64,000 bases of DNA, taken from the NCBI GenBank assembly GCA_009746045.1, contig RPFO01002073.1, positions 202,501 to 266,500 on the forward strand, in the 5' to 3' direction. The number at the start of each line of letters is the position of its first letter. Position 1 is the first letter of the stretch. This DNA is from Mesostigma viride (lineage: Eukaryota > Streptophyta > Mesostigmatophyceae > Mesostigmatales > Mesostigmataceae). The position numbers were made by a program, and so were the translations under genes. This document shows, one piece after another, positions 1 through 12,569 of this stretch. The notes under the pieces were generated by a model that was not told the origin of the DNA, made no database searches, and worked only from the letters and a program-made list of their open reading frames with translations.

Positions 1-108
1 TGAGCCCGTGGCGTGACACCATCACATACTCATCGTCATACACTCGTCATACACTCGTCAAACACCCATGGTGCTTCGTCACCAAAAAAGTGAACACGGG
101 GGAGCCCA
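1..108. other. Left-edge non-satellite flank
   Basis: Short unique-looking sequence before the satellite. It contains about three imperfect copies of a CATACACTCGT-like 11-mer near 30-60. No gene is visible. It could belong to the same intron as the neighbouring arrays if the minus-strand gene at 9308-10539 continues beyond the window, which cannot be tested here. Confidence 0.5.
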
Positions 109-3100
109 TTCAACCTTGGGTAACAACCCGCGGCTAACATATGGCGTAACGGTGACCAGCGCATCAACCTTGCAACAACCCGCGGCGAACATATGGCGTA
201 ACGGTGACCAGCGCATCAACCTTGTAACAACCCGCGGCGAACATATGGCGTAACGGTGACCAGCGCATCAACCTTGGGCAACAACCCGCGGCGAACATAT
301 GGCGTAACGGTGACCAGCGCATCAACCTTGTAACAACCCGCGGCGAACATATGGCGTAACGGTGACCAGCGCATCAACCTTGCAACAACCCGCGGCGAAC
401 ATATGGCGTAACGGTGACCAGCGCATCAACCTTGGGCAACAACCCGCGGCGAACATATGGCGTAACGGTGACCAGCGCATCAACCTTGGGCAACAACCCG
501 CGGCGAACATATGGCGTAACGGTGACCAGTGCATCAACCTTGTAACAACCCGCGGCGAACATATGGCGTAACGGTGACCAGCGCATCAACCTTGGGCAAC
601 AACCCGCGGCGAACATATGGCGTAACGGTGACAAGCGCATCAACCTTGTAACAACCCGCGGCGAACATATGGCGTAACGGTGACCAGCGCATCAACCTTG
701 TAACAACCCGCGGCGAACATATGGCGTAACGGTGACCAGCGCATCAACCTTGTAACAACCCGCGGCGAACATATGGCGTAACGGTGACCAGCGCATCAAC
801 CTTGTAACAACCCGCGGCGAACATATGGCGTAACGGTGACCAGCGCATCAACCTTGGGCAACAACCCGCGGCGAACATATGGCGTAACGGTGACCAGCGC
901 ATCAACCTTGTAACAACCCGCGGCTAACATATGGCGTAACGGTGACCAGCGCATCAACCTTGGGTAACAACCCGCGGCGAACATATGGCGTAACGGTGAC
1001 CAGCGCATCAACCTTGTAACAACCCGCGGCGAACATATGGCGTAACGGTGACCAGCGCATCAACCTTGTAACGACCCGCGGCTAACATATGGCGTAACGG
1101 TGACCAGCGCATCAACCTTGGGCAACAACCCGCGGCGAACATATGGCGTAACGGTGACCAGTGCATCAACCTTGTAACAACCCGCGGCGAACATATGGCG
1201 TAACGGTGACCAGCGCATCAACCTTGTAACAACCCGCGGCGAACATATGGCGTAACGGTGACCAGCGCATCAACCTTGTAACAACCCGCGGCGAACATAT
1301 GGCGTAACGGTGACCAGCGCATCAACCTTGGGCAACAACCCGCGGCGAACATATGGCGTAACGGTGACCAGCGCATCAACCTGGCAACAACCCGCGGCGA
1401 ACATATGGCGTAACGGTGACCAGCGCATCAACCTTGTAACAACCCGCGGCGAACATATGGCGTAACGGTGACCAGCGCATCAACCTTGTAACAACCCGCG
1501 GCGAACATATGGCGTAACGGTGACCAGCGCATCAACCTTGTAACAACCCGCGGCGAACATATGGCGTAACGGTGACCAGCGCATCAACCTTGTAACAACC
1601 CGCGGCGAACATATGGCGTAACGGTGACCAGCGCATCAACCTTGTAACAACCCGCGGCGAACATATGGCGTAACGGTGACCAGCGCATCAACCTTGTAAC
1701 AACCCGCGGCGAACATATGGCGTAACGGTGACCAGCGCATCAACCTTGTAACAACCCGCGGCGAACATATGGCGTAACGGTGACCAGCGCATCAACCTTG
1801 GGTAACAACCCGCGGCGAACATATGGCGTAACGGTGACCAGCGCATCAACCTTGTAACAACCCGCGGCGAACATATGGCGTAACGGTGACCAGCGCATCA
1901 ACCTTGTAACAACCCGCGGCGAACATATGGCGTAACGGTGACCAGCGCATCAACCTTGTAACAACCCGCGGCGAACATATGGCGTAACGGTGACCAGCGC
2001 ATCAACCTTGTAACAACCCGCGGCGAACATATGGCGTAACGGTGACCAGCGCATCAACCTTGTAACAACCGCGGCGAACATATGGCGTAACGGTGACCAG
2101 CGCATCAACCTTGTAACAAACCGCGGCGAACATATGGCGTAACGGTGACCAGCGCATCAACCTTGTAACAACCCGCGGCGAACATATGGCGTAACGGTGA
2201 CCAGCGCATCAACCTTGTAACAACCCGCGGCGAACATATGGCGTAACGGTGACCAGCGCATCAACCTTGTAACAACCCGCGGCGAACATATGGCGTAACG
2301 GTGACCAGCGCATCAACCTTGTAACAACCCGCGGCGAACATATGGCGTAACGGTGACCAGCGCATCAACCTTGTAACAACCCGCGGCGAACATATGGCGT
2401 AACGGTGACCAGCGCATCAACCTTGTAACAACCCGCGGCGAACATATGGCGTAACGGTGACCAGCGCATCAACCTTGTAACAACCCGCGGCGAACATATG
2501 GCGTAACGGTGACCAGCGCATCAACCTTGGGCAACAACCCGCGGCGAACATATGGCGTAACGGTGACCAGCGCATCAACCTTGTAACAACCCGCGGCGAA
2601 CATATGGCGTAACGGTGACCAGCGCATCAACCTTGTAACAACCCGCGGCGAACATATGGCGTAACGGTGACCAGCGCATCAACCTTGTAACAACCCGCGG
2701 CGAACATATGGCGTAACGGTGACCAGCGCATCAACCTTGTAACAACCCGCGGCGAACATATGGCGTAACGGTGACCAGCGCATCAACCTTGTAACAACCC
2801 GCGGCGAACATATGGCGTAACGGTGACCAGCGCATCAACCTTGTAACAACCCGCGGCGAACATATGGCGTAACGGTGACCAGCGCATCAACCTTGTAACA
2901 ACCCGCGGCGAACATATGGCGTAACGGTGACCAGCGCATCAACCTTGTAACAACCCGCGGCGAACATATGGCGTAACGGTGACCAGCGCATCAACCTTGT
3001 AACAACCCGCGGCGAACATATGGCGTAACGGTGACCAGCGCATCAACCTTGGGCAACAACCCGCGGCGAACATATGGCGTAACGGTGACCAGCGCATCAA

Positions 3101-6100
3101 CCTTGTAACAACCCGCGGCGAACATATGGCGTAACGGTGACCAGCGCATCAACCTTGTAACAACCCGCGGCGAACATATGGCGTAACGGTGACCAGCGCA
3201 TCAACCTTGGGTAACAACCCGCGGCGAACATATGGCGTAACGGTGACCAGCGCATCAACCTTGTAACAACCCGCGGCGAACATATGGCGTAACGGTGACC
3301 AGCGCATCAACCTTGTAACAACCCGCGGCGAACATATGGCGTAACGGTGACCAGCGCATCAACCTTGTAACAACCCGCGGCGAACATATGGCGTAACGGT
3401 GACCAGCGCATCAACCTTGTAACAACCCGCGGCGAACATATGGCGTAACGGTGACCAGCGCATCAACCTTGTAACAACCCGCGGCGAACATATGGCGTAA
3501 CGGTGACCAGCGCATCAACCTTGTAACAACCCGCGGCGAACATATGGCGTAACGGTGACCAGCGCATCAACCTTGTAACAACCCGCGGCGAACATATGGC
3601 GTAACGGTGACCAGCGCATCAACCTTGTAACAACCCGCGGCGAACATATGGCGTAACGGTGACCAGCGCATCAACCTTGTAACAACCCGCGGCGAACATA
3701 TGGCGTAACGGTGACCAGCGCATCAACCTTGCAACAACCCGCGGCGAACATATGGCGTAACGGTGACCAGCGCATCAACCTTGTAACAACCCGCGGCGAA
3801 CATATGGCGTAACGGTGACCAGCGCATCAACCTTGTAACAACCCGCGGCGAACATATGGCGTAACGGTGACCAGCGCATCAACCTTGTAACAACCCGCGG
3901 CGAACATATGGCGTAACGGTGACCAGCGCATCAACCTTGTAACAACCCGCGGCGAACATATGGCGTAACGGTGACCAGCGCATCAACCTTGTAACAACCC
4001 GCGGCGAACATATGGCGTAACGGTGACCAGCGCATCAACCTTGTAACAACCCGCGGCGAACATATGGCGTAACGGTGACCAGCGCATCAACCTTGTAACA
4101 ACCCGCGGCGAACATATGGCGTAACGGTGACCAGCGCATCAACCTTGTAACAACCCGCGGCGAACATATGGCGTAACGGTGACCAGCGCATCAACCTTGT
4201 AACAACCCGCGGCGAACATATGGCGTAACGGTGACCAGCGCATCAACCTTGTAACAACCCGCGGCGAACATATGGCGTAACGGTGACCAGCGCATCAACC
4301 TTGTAACAACCCGCGGCGAACATATGGCGTAACGGTGACCAGCGCATCAACCTTGTAACAACCCGCGGCGAACATATGGCGTAACGGTGACCAGCGCATC
4401 AACCTTGTAACAACCCGCGGCGAACATATGGCGTAACGGTGACCAGCGCATCAACCTTGTAACAACCCGCGGCGAACATATGGCGTAACGGTGACCAGCG
4501 CATCAACCTTGGGCAACAACCCGCGGCGAACATATGGCGTAACGGTGACCAGCGCATCAACCTTGTAACAACCCGCGGCGAACATATGGCGTAACGGTGA
4601 CCAGCGCATCAACCTTGTAACAACCCGCGGCGAACATATGGCGTAACGGTGACCAGCGCATCAACCTTGTAACAACCCGCGGCGAACATATGGCGTAACG
4701 GTGACCAGCGCATCAACCTTGTAACAACCCGCGGCGAACATATGGCGTAACGGTGACCAGCGCATCAACCTTGGGCAACAACCCGCGGCGAACATATGGC
4801 GTAACGGTGACCAGCGCATCAACCTTGTAACAACCCGCGGCGAACATATGGCGTAACGGTGACCAGCGCATCAACCTTGTAACAACCCGCGGCGAACATA
4901 TGGCGTAACGGTGACCAGCGCATCAACCTTGTAACAACCCGCGGCGAACATATGGCGTAACGGTGACCAGCGCATCAACCTTGTAACAACCCGCGGCGAA
5001 CATATGGCGTAACGGTGACCAGCGCATCAACCTTGTAACAACCCGCGGCGAACATATGGCGTAACGGTGACCAGCGCATCAACCTTGTAACAACCCGCGG
5101 CGAACATATGGCGTAACGGTGACCAGCGCATCAACCTTGTAACAACCCGCGGCGAACATATGGCGTAACGGTGACCAGCGCATCAACCTTGTAACAACCC
5201 GCGGCGAACATATGGCGTAACGGTGACCAGCGCATCAACCTTGTAACAACCCGCGGCGAACATATGGCGTAACGGTGACCAGCGCATCAACCTTGTAACA
5301 ACCCGCGGCGAACATATGGCGTAACGGTGACCAGCGCATCAACCTTGTAACAACCCGCGGCGAACATATGGCGTAACGGTGACCAGCGCATCAACCTTGT
5401 AACAACCCGCGGCGAACATATGGCGTAACGGTGACCAGCGCATCAACCTTGTAACAACCCGCGGCGAACATATGGCGTAACGGTGACCAGCGCATCAACC
5501 TTGGGCAACAACCCGCGGCGAACATATGGCGTAACGGTGACCAGCGCATCAACCTTGTAACAACCCGCGGCGAACATATGGCGTAACGGTGACCAGCGCA
5601 TCAACCTTGTAACAACCCGCGGCGAACATATGGCGTAACGGTGACCAGCGCATCAACCTTGTAACAACCCGCGGCGAACATATGGCGTAACGGTGACCAG
5701 CGCATCAACCTTGTAACAACCCGCGGCGAACATATGGCGTAACGGTGACCAGCGCATCAACCTTGTAACAACCCGCGGCGAACATATGGCGTAACGGTGA
5801 CCAGCGCATCAACCTTGTAACAACCCGCGGCGAACATATGGCGTAACGGTGACCAGCGCATCAACCTTGGGTAACAACCCGCGGCGAACATATGGCGTAA
5901 CGGTGACCAGCGCATCAACCTTGTAACAACCCGCGGCGAACATATGGCGTAACGGTGACCAGCGCATCAACCTTGGGTAACAACCCGCGGCGAACATATG
6001 GCGTAACGGTGACCAGCGCATCAACCTTGGGCAACAACCCGCGGCGAACATATGGCGTAACGGTGACCAGCGCATCAACCTTGTAACAACCCGCGGCGAA

Positions 6101-8177
6101 CATATGGCGTAACGGTGACCAGCGCATCAACCTTGTAACAACCCGCGGCGAACATATGGCGTAACGGTGACCAGCGCATCAACCTTGTAACAACCCGCGG
6201 CGAACATATGGCGTAACGGTGACCAGCGCATCAACCTTGTAACAACCCGCGGCGAACATATGGCGTAACGGTGACCAGCGCATCAACCTTGTAACAACCC
6301 GCGGCGAACATATGGCGTAACGGTGACCAGCGCATCAACCTTGTAACAACCCGCGGCGAACATATGGCGTAACGGTGACCAGCGCATCAACCTTGTAACA
6401 ACCCGCGGCGAACATATGGCGTAACGGTGACCAGCGCATCAACCTTGTAACAACCCGCGGCGAACATATGGCGTAACGGTGACCAGCGCATCAACCTTGG
6501 GCAACAACCCGCGGCGAACATATGGCGTAACGGTGACCAGCGCATCAACCTTGTAACAACCCGCGGCTAACATATGGCGTAACGGTGACCAGCGCATCAA
6601 CCTTGTAACAACCCGCGGCGAACATATGGCGTAACGGTGACCAGCGCATCAACCTTGGGCAACAACCCGCGGCGAACATATGGCGTAACGGTGACCAGCG
6701 CATCAACCTTGGGTAACAACCCGCGGCGAACATATGGCGTAACGGTGACCAGCGCATCAACCTTGGGTAACAACCCGCGGCGAACATATGGCGTAACGGT
6801 GACCAGCGCATCAACCTTGTAACAACCCGCGGCTAACATATGGCGTAACGGTGACCAGCGCATCAACCTTGTAACAACCCGCGGCGAACATATGGCGTAA
6901 CGGTGACCAGCGCATCAACCTTGTAACAACCCGCGGCTAACATATGGCGTAACGGTGACCAGCGCATCAACCTTGGGCAACAACCCGCGGCTAACATATG
7001 GCGTAACGGTGACCAGCGCATCAACCTTGGGTAACAACCCGCGGCGAACATATGGCGTAACGGTGACCAGCGCATCAACCTTGTAACAACCCGCGGCGAA
7101 CATATGGCGTAACGGTGACCAGCGCATCAACCTTGTTAGAACCCGCGGCGAACATATGGCGTAACGGTGACCAGCGCATCAACCTTGTAACAACCCGCGG
7201 CGAACATATGGCGTAACGGTGACCAGCGCATCAACCTTGTAACAACCCGCGGCGAACATATGGCGTAACGGTGACCAGCGCATCAACCTTGTAACAACCC
7301 GCGGCGAACATATGGCGTAACGGTGACCAGCGCATCAACCTTGTAACAACCCGCGGCGAACATATGGCGTAACGGTGACCAGCGCATCAACCTTGTAACA
7401 ACCCGCAGCGAACATATGGCGTAACGGTGACCAGCGCATCAACCTTGGGCAACAACCCGTGGCGAACATATGGCGTAACGGTGACCAGCGCATCAACCTT
7501 GTAACAATCCGCGGCGAACATATGGCGTAACGGTGACCAGCGCATCAACCTTGTAACAACCCGCGGCTAACATATGGCGTAACGGTGACCAGCGCATCAA
7601 CCTTGTAACAACCCGCGGCGAACATATGGCGTAACGGTGACCAGCGCATCAACCTTGTAACAACCCGCGGCGAACATATGGCGTAACGGTGACCAGCGCA
7701 TCAACCTTGTAACAACCCGCGGCGAACATATGGCGTAACGGTGACCAGCGCATCAACCTTGGGCAACAACCCGCGGCGAACATATGGCGTAACGGTGACC
7801 AGCGCATCAACCTTGGGCAACAACCCGCGGCGAACATATGGCGTGACGGTGACCAGCGCATCAACCTTGTAACAACCCGCGGCGAACATATGGCGTAACG
7901 GTGACCAGCGCATCAACCTTGGGTAACAACCCGCGGCGAACATATGGCGTAACGGTGACCAGCGCATCAACCTTGTAACAACCCGCGGCGAACATATGGC
8001 GTAACGGTGACCAGCGCATCAACCTTGTAACAACCCGCGGCGAACATATGGCGTAACGGTGACCAGCGCATCAACCTTGGGTAACAACCCGCGGCGAACA
8101 TATGGCGTAACGGTGACCAGCGCATCAACCTTGTAACAACCCGCGGCGAACATATGGCGTAACGGTGACCAGCGCAC
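109..8177. repeat. 52/54-bp tandem satellite array, about 155 copies
   Basis: Head-to-tail monomers with core AACCCGCGGCGAACATATGG followed by CGTAACGGTGACCAGCGCAT and CAACCTT. The monomer is 52 bp when the linker is GT or GC and 54 bp when it is GGGC or GGGT. Each unit carries SacII (CCGCGG), NdeI (CATATG) and BstEII (GGTGACC) sites. The 54-bp variants and a CGGCTAAC variant are frequent at both edges (roughly 109-1400 and 5850-8180). They are rare in the middle, where long runs of the 52-bp monomer are nearly identical. Short ORFs on both strands are by-products of the repeat and have no independent support. Confidence 0.97.
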
Positions 8178-8310
8178 ACGCTGACCCTCAGTGACAAGAG
8201 AGCAACTTTGGTCCTCGTCACTACCCTCCTTGGTGAAACAGAGAACACACCGCCCCACTCACATATTGACCCCCTACAGAGCACCTCACATCAGAAGGCA
8301 TCATCGCCCC
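8178..8310. other. Unique spacer between two tandem arrays
   Basis: About 130 bp of non-repetitive sequence linking the 52-bp satellite to the 26-bp minisatellite. No coding or RNA feature is recognised. Confidence 0.6.
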
Positions 8311-9307
8311 GATCACCTGTCCGCGGTCGCGCTTCAACACACCTGTCCGCGATAGCACTTCAACACACCTGTCCGCGGTCGCCCTTCAACACAACTGTCC
8401 GCGGTCGCGCTTCAACACACCTGTCCGCGGTCACGCTTCAACACACCTGTTCGCGGTCGTGCTTCAACACAACTGTGCGCGATCACGCTTCAACACACCT
8501 GTCCGCCGTCACGCTTCAACGCACCTGTCCGCGGTCGGGCTTCAACACACCTGTCCGCGGTCGCGCTTCAACACACCTGTCCGCCGTCGCCCTTCAACAC
8601 ACCTGTCCGCCGTCGCCCTTCAACACACCTGTTAGCGGTCGCGCTTCAACACACCTGTTCGCGGTCGCGCTTCAACACACCTGTCAGCGGTCGCGCTTCA
8701 ACACACCTGTCAGCGGTCGCGCTTCAACACACCTGTCAGCGCGTCGCGCTTCAACACACCTGTCCGCGATCGCGCTTCAACACACCTGTCCGCGATCGCA
8801 CTTCAACACACCTGTCCGCGGTCGCGCTTCAACACAACTGTCCGCGGTAGCGCTTCAACGCACCTGTCCGCCGTCACGCTTCAACACACCTGTCCGCGGT
8901 CGCGCTTCAACACACCTGTCCGCGGTCGCGCTTCAACACAACTGTCCGCGGTCGCGCTTCAACACAACTGTCCGCGGTCGCGCTGCAACACACCTGTTCG
9001 CGGTTGCGCTTCAACACAACTGTCCGCGGTCGCGCTTCAACACACCTGTCCACGGTCGCGCTTCAACACACCTGTCCGCGGTCGCGCTTCAACACACCTG
9101 TCAGCGCGTCGCGCTTCAACACACCTGTCAGCGGTCGCGCTGCAACGCACCTGTCCGCGGTCGCGCTTCAACACACCTGTCCGCGATCGCACTTCAACAC
9201 ACCTGTTCGCGGTCGCGCTTCAACACAACTGTCCGCGGTCGCGCTTCAACACACCTGTCAGCGCGTCGCGCTTCAACACACCTGTCCGCGGTCGCGCTTC
9301 AACGCAC
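8311..9307. repeat. 26-bp minisatellite, about 38 copies, probably intronic
   Basis: Tandem 26-bp units; on the plus strand each reads CACACCTGTCCGCGGTCGCG then CTTCAA, with frequent single-base variants (CCGCCG, CAGCGG, TTCGCG, GCGATCGC). On the minus strand every unit contains CAG|GTGTGTTGAAG, which resembles a 5' splice donor. The array starts exactly where the minus-strand exon 9308-10539 ends in CAG|GTGCGTTGAAG, so the first monomer overlaps the presumed real donor. The long plus-strand ORF across the array (8208-9377) is a product of repeat periodicity. Confidence 0.93.
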
Positions 9308-10539
9308 CTGTTCACGGTTGTGCATTTCTCAAGCTTGGAGGGGACGCTCGGCTGGTTGCCGCATTTGGAGTAGATGAACACGTCCACGGTGTCACACGAC
9401 AGCCCCTCCAGTATGTGCTTCATCTCCTTGTCCGCACAGTACACGATCACTACGCCCAGCCGGTGCAGCGCCGACGCCTTGGTCTTCTGATGCAGCAGCC
9501 TGCGGGAGTGGGCGGCCGGGTGGGGGGCCAGGCCGGCGCTGGCGGGGGGCGGCGAGGCGGGGGGCACCGCGGATTCGAAGCTGAGGCGATCGGGGCAATG
9601 GTCCAAGCATCCCTTGAGGATCCTGCCTGGAGCGCTCACGGCGGGCGCTGGATGGGCAGGGCCGCTCACTACGCCAGCATGATGGGCAGGTGCGTCACTT
9701 GCTGCTGGCACAAGGGCTGCCGTCGGCAGGGCCGTGGCTGGTCCGGGGCTGGCCTCCGGTAACATGTCCTCAAACACCGGCTCGTCCGGATCAGGGCTCT
9801 CATCCTCATCAGGTGCTGAGGCGCGGTCGCCAGCACCACGCTTGCTCGGGCCGCCCGTGCTCCCCTTGCGGCCGCCATCCCCCGGGCCAACGTGCTTGCT
9901 ACGCAGCAGCGAGATGGCCTCGGTGAGCAGGTCCTCGTAAAGCTTTTCCTTGCTCTCCTCCGGGGCTTCCTCGTCATACCGCTTCTCCGTGGTGGCGTCC
10001 TTGTCCGCCACTGGGTGTGCCGGCGCGCCCACCTGACCATGTGCGGGCCACGCGGGGTGCCCCTTGGCTTCATCTGCCGTGTACACCGCGTGGACACATG
10101 GCGCGTTAGGCCACGATGCGGCCAGGGGGCACTCCTCGCTCTCCTTCACGGCGGCGGCACAGAGGGAGGAGAGGCCGATCACGCCGCCCTCCCACGCGGT
10201 GTCCACGTCGGGAACATCTTCTTGGACGACGAACACACTGTGCCCTGCGGCCAGCCGGATGGAAGCCGCTGACAACTTCGTGATCCACGCGGTGCACCCC
10301 TCCTGTATTCGAACGGAATTTACCTTGAACTTGATCGCAGAGCGAAAGTCTCGAGGGTCCAGTTTGCAGCCAAACGAGACGGAACGTCCTCGGTAGTTTG
10401 GTCCCTCGTACAGCGTCACAATGGCGCCATCGGGAACCCTAGCCACGTCATTTAGGTGGATGTTCTTGGCACCATCGGCAGGAACAACTCCAGCGCTAAT
10501 AACTGCAATGAGGGATATGATACAACGTATCTTGTCCAT
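9308..10539 (-). CDS. Secreted protein, crystallin-like N-terminal domain (first exon, partial)
   Basis: Minus-strand open frame. I start at the Met at 10539, because the residues that follow (MDKIRCIISLIAVISAGVV) form a typical signal peptide; an upstream in-frame Met lies at 10626. After the signal comes a stretch with VTLYEGPNYRGRS, which resembles a beta/gamma-crystallin-type Greek-key motif. A low-complexity acidic and Pro/Ala-rich middle follows. The C-terminal end has LGVVIVYCADKE and DVFIYSKCGN, which loosely resemble the start of DUF3431-type glycosyltransferase-like domains. The frame then runs into the minisatellite. A CAG|GTGCGTT donor at 9308/9307 gives a more plausible exon end than the 29 or so repeat-encoded residues that follow. 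Later exons would lie left of the window. Function is unknown; extracellular or wall location is inferred from the signal peptide only. Confidence 0.55.
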
Positions 10540-11029
10540 GCTCGTAGCTCTGCAGATTGCTATGGACATGCCCTCGCGGGAAAAGATCGGCAAAAAGAAG
10601 ACGGGGGGGGAATAACCAACAGACACGGCATTCCTTATTCAAGGAGAGATGCTCTCACAAAACTGAGTGAAGTTCGCCTCCATTTTCACACACTGGATGT
10701 CGCCGCAGTCTTGAAGCAATAAGCCAACGAAAAAATTACTGGCATGGGGCGAAATTAAAACATTCAACTAAAATGGCGCCGGCGGTTCGCGTAGTTGCTA
10801 GACAAGTCGCCAACTATTACCTAGACAATACTAAAACCCTGCGCTTCGTGGAACGGGAGCACGTCCTGTAGATTTGACGAGACAGAGTGGAAGCGCGGAA
10901 GCGGGGGATTGGTCGCCGGGGCCGGGACGACATAGACCAAGTGGCTACGTAGAGTAGCAGGCAAATGAGTGGCTATGGCATTCGGCGGGAGCAATGGAGT
11001 GAATTGTGCGCGAGCATGCGCAAACGTTG
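10540..11029. other. Upstream region of the secreted-protein gene
   Basis: About 490 bp between the presumed start codon and the inverted-repeat-bounded segment. It should hold the 5' UTR and promoter of the minus-strand gene. I see no clear TATA box, no RNA gene and no other coding frame. Confidence 0.35.
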
Positions 11030-11185
11030 CGCTGTAAGGTAATCCACCCGGCTAAGGGCCACCTTAATTGCAAAACTCCTGCCATTCGCAGGGCTGGGCA
11101 GATTGTCATTCTGAGCACGGATTTGGAATCAGCGACATCGACTTCGCATGGTAAAATTCTTGTTGGGACCGTTTTGGCACGTTTT

Positions 11186-11205
11186 GGGGGGGGGGGGGGG
11201 GGGGG
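11186..11205. repeat. 20-nt guanine run
   Basis: Uninterrupted G20 just inside the left inverted repeat, followed by C and further G-rich sequence. It pairs positionally with the G21 run at 14138-14158. Confidence 0.9.
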
Positions 11206-11709
11206 CGGGGAGGCAAAGTCGGGTTAAGGGCCACCCCTGTTTTTTAGCAGGAAAAAGCAGGGGAAAGCGGGGAAAGGCCTTGGTTACTTGGCTAGCGGTT
11301 TATTAAATTATTCTGCTCAGCATGCAGCGCCTAACACATTGTGGGCTTCCAGTTTGCTAGCTGCTTCCATTGACGGCTGAGAACCCTGAACTGAAGACGC
11401 AGAATAGCTGAGTGACAGACTTCGCGAGGGGATGGCAGAAGACACGTCCGGGCATCCAGCATTCTCCCAGAGGATGCTGGATGCTGGCTTAGTTGACTTT
11501 AGGCACTTTAAAGCCCTCGTCATCGTCACAATGAAAGACGCCGAGGGCAACGCTCCCAAGGCAACCGACTGTAGAATTGTATCACCGGCGGGTTCCTTCT
11601 CGAGGTTGTTCCAGAGGAGAAATTGCGGGAATGCAGCTGGAACGACTATCAAAAATTTTTTAAGAAAGAGCACGCTACCATCGATGCTTGGAAGCAGCTG
11701 CGACAGCTG

Positions 11710-11943
11710 GCCACCTGAATTGTGTTCAAGTTTTTAAAGTCTTTGCATGGTTGTGTGATTGATGAGCCGTGATTTGCCATGAAGTAGTCTAACTTATTAT
11801 GGCACATCAAGCGACCACATAGGGCCACCTGAATCGTATTCAAGTTTTCAATAAAGTCTTGGCATGGTTGTGTGATTGATGAGCCGTGATTTGCCGTGAA
11901 CTAGTCTAACTTGTTATGGCACATCAAGCGACCACATAGGGCT
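11710..11943. repeat. Tandem duplication of about 115 bp
   Basis: Two adjacent copies, about 11710-11824 and 11825-11941, sharing CCACCTGAAT, TTCAAGTTTT, TGGTTGTGTGATTGATGAGC and the tail CATCAAGCGACCACATAGGG. A third partial start (CCTGAATTGTG) follows. No coding function is seen. Confidence 0.85.
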
Positions 11944-12116
11944 ACCCTGAATTGTGCCAAGGTGTGTGGGTGTGTCAAAAGTGTTCGATTGTTGTGTTAC
12001 TTGCCATATCAAGCAACAACATGGAATCATAGATCCATTAAGACATATGAAGTGAGATCGACAACTATTCTATTGTAGTTGTGAAACAACTAATTTAGTT
12101 AGACATTAGTTACTTC

Positions 12117-12162
<46 letters not shown>

Positions 12163-12471
12163 TGCGTGTGCGTGGTCGTGTGCGTGGTCGTGTGCGTGGT
12201 CGTGTGCGTGGTCGTGTGCGTGTGCGTGTGCGTGTGCGTGTGCGTGTGCGTGTGCGTGTGCGTGTGCGTGTGCGTGTGCGTGTGCGTGTGCGTGTGCGTG
12301 TGCGTGTGCGTGTGCGTGTGCGTGTGCGTGTGCGTGTGCGTGTGCGTGTGCGTGTGCGTGTGCGTGTGCGTGTGCGTGTGCGTGTGCGTGTGCGTGTGCG
12401 TGTGCGTGTGCGTGTGCGTGTGCGTGTGCGTGTGCGTGTGCGTGTGCGTGTGCGTGTGCGTGTGCGTGTGA
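12117..12471. repeat. Hexanucleotide microsatellite (GGTCGT)n then (GTGCGT)n
   Basis: The first part is GGTCGT repeats grading through mixed units into about 270 bp of pure TGTGCG repeats (about 12203-12470). The pure part is a continuous alternating purine-pyrimidine tract, a known sequence class for Z-DNA formation. Open frames in all phases here are artefacts of the hexamer. Confidence 0.97.
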
Positions 12472-12543
12472 GCAGGATTGAGTGTGGGCAAGGGCAAGTG
12501 CAAGGGCAAAGTATCTAGAACCTTGATGTCTAATCACTGCAAG

Positions 12544-12569
12544 AAAATGTCCTCAAATGAGGACATTTT
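12544..12569. repeat. Short perfect hairpin
   Basis: AAAATGTCCTCA and TGAGGACATTTT form a 12-bp stem with a 2-nt spacer. No associated gene is visible; the T-run after the second arm is too short for a confident terminator call. Confidence 0.6.

Noticed and set aside
109-8177. CRISPR-like array
   Set aside because: Monomers are contiguous and near-identical with no unique spacers, and the context is eukaryotic.
322-8284. Many 60-105-codon ORFs in the satellite
   Set aside because: They are repeated translations of the same 52/54-bp monomer, opened only where variant spacing keeps phase.
8208-9377. 389-codon plus-strand ORF
   Set aside because: It is the periodic translation of a 26-bp minisatellite; two of three frames stay open because of unit composition, and no domain is present.
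12099-12537. His/Thr, Val/Cys and Arg/Val repeat ORFs
   Set aside because: Pure products of the hexanucleotide microsatellite.
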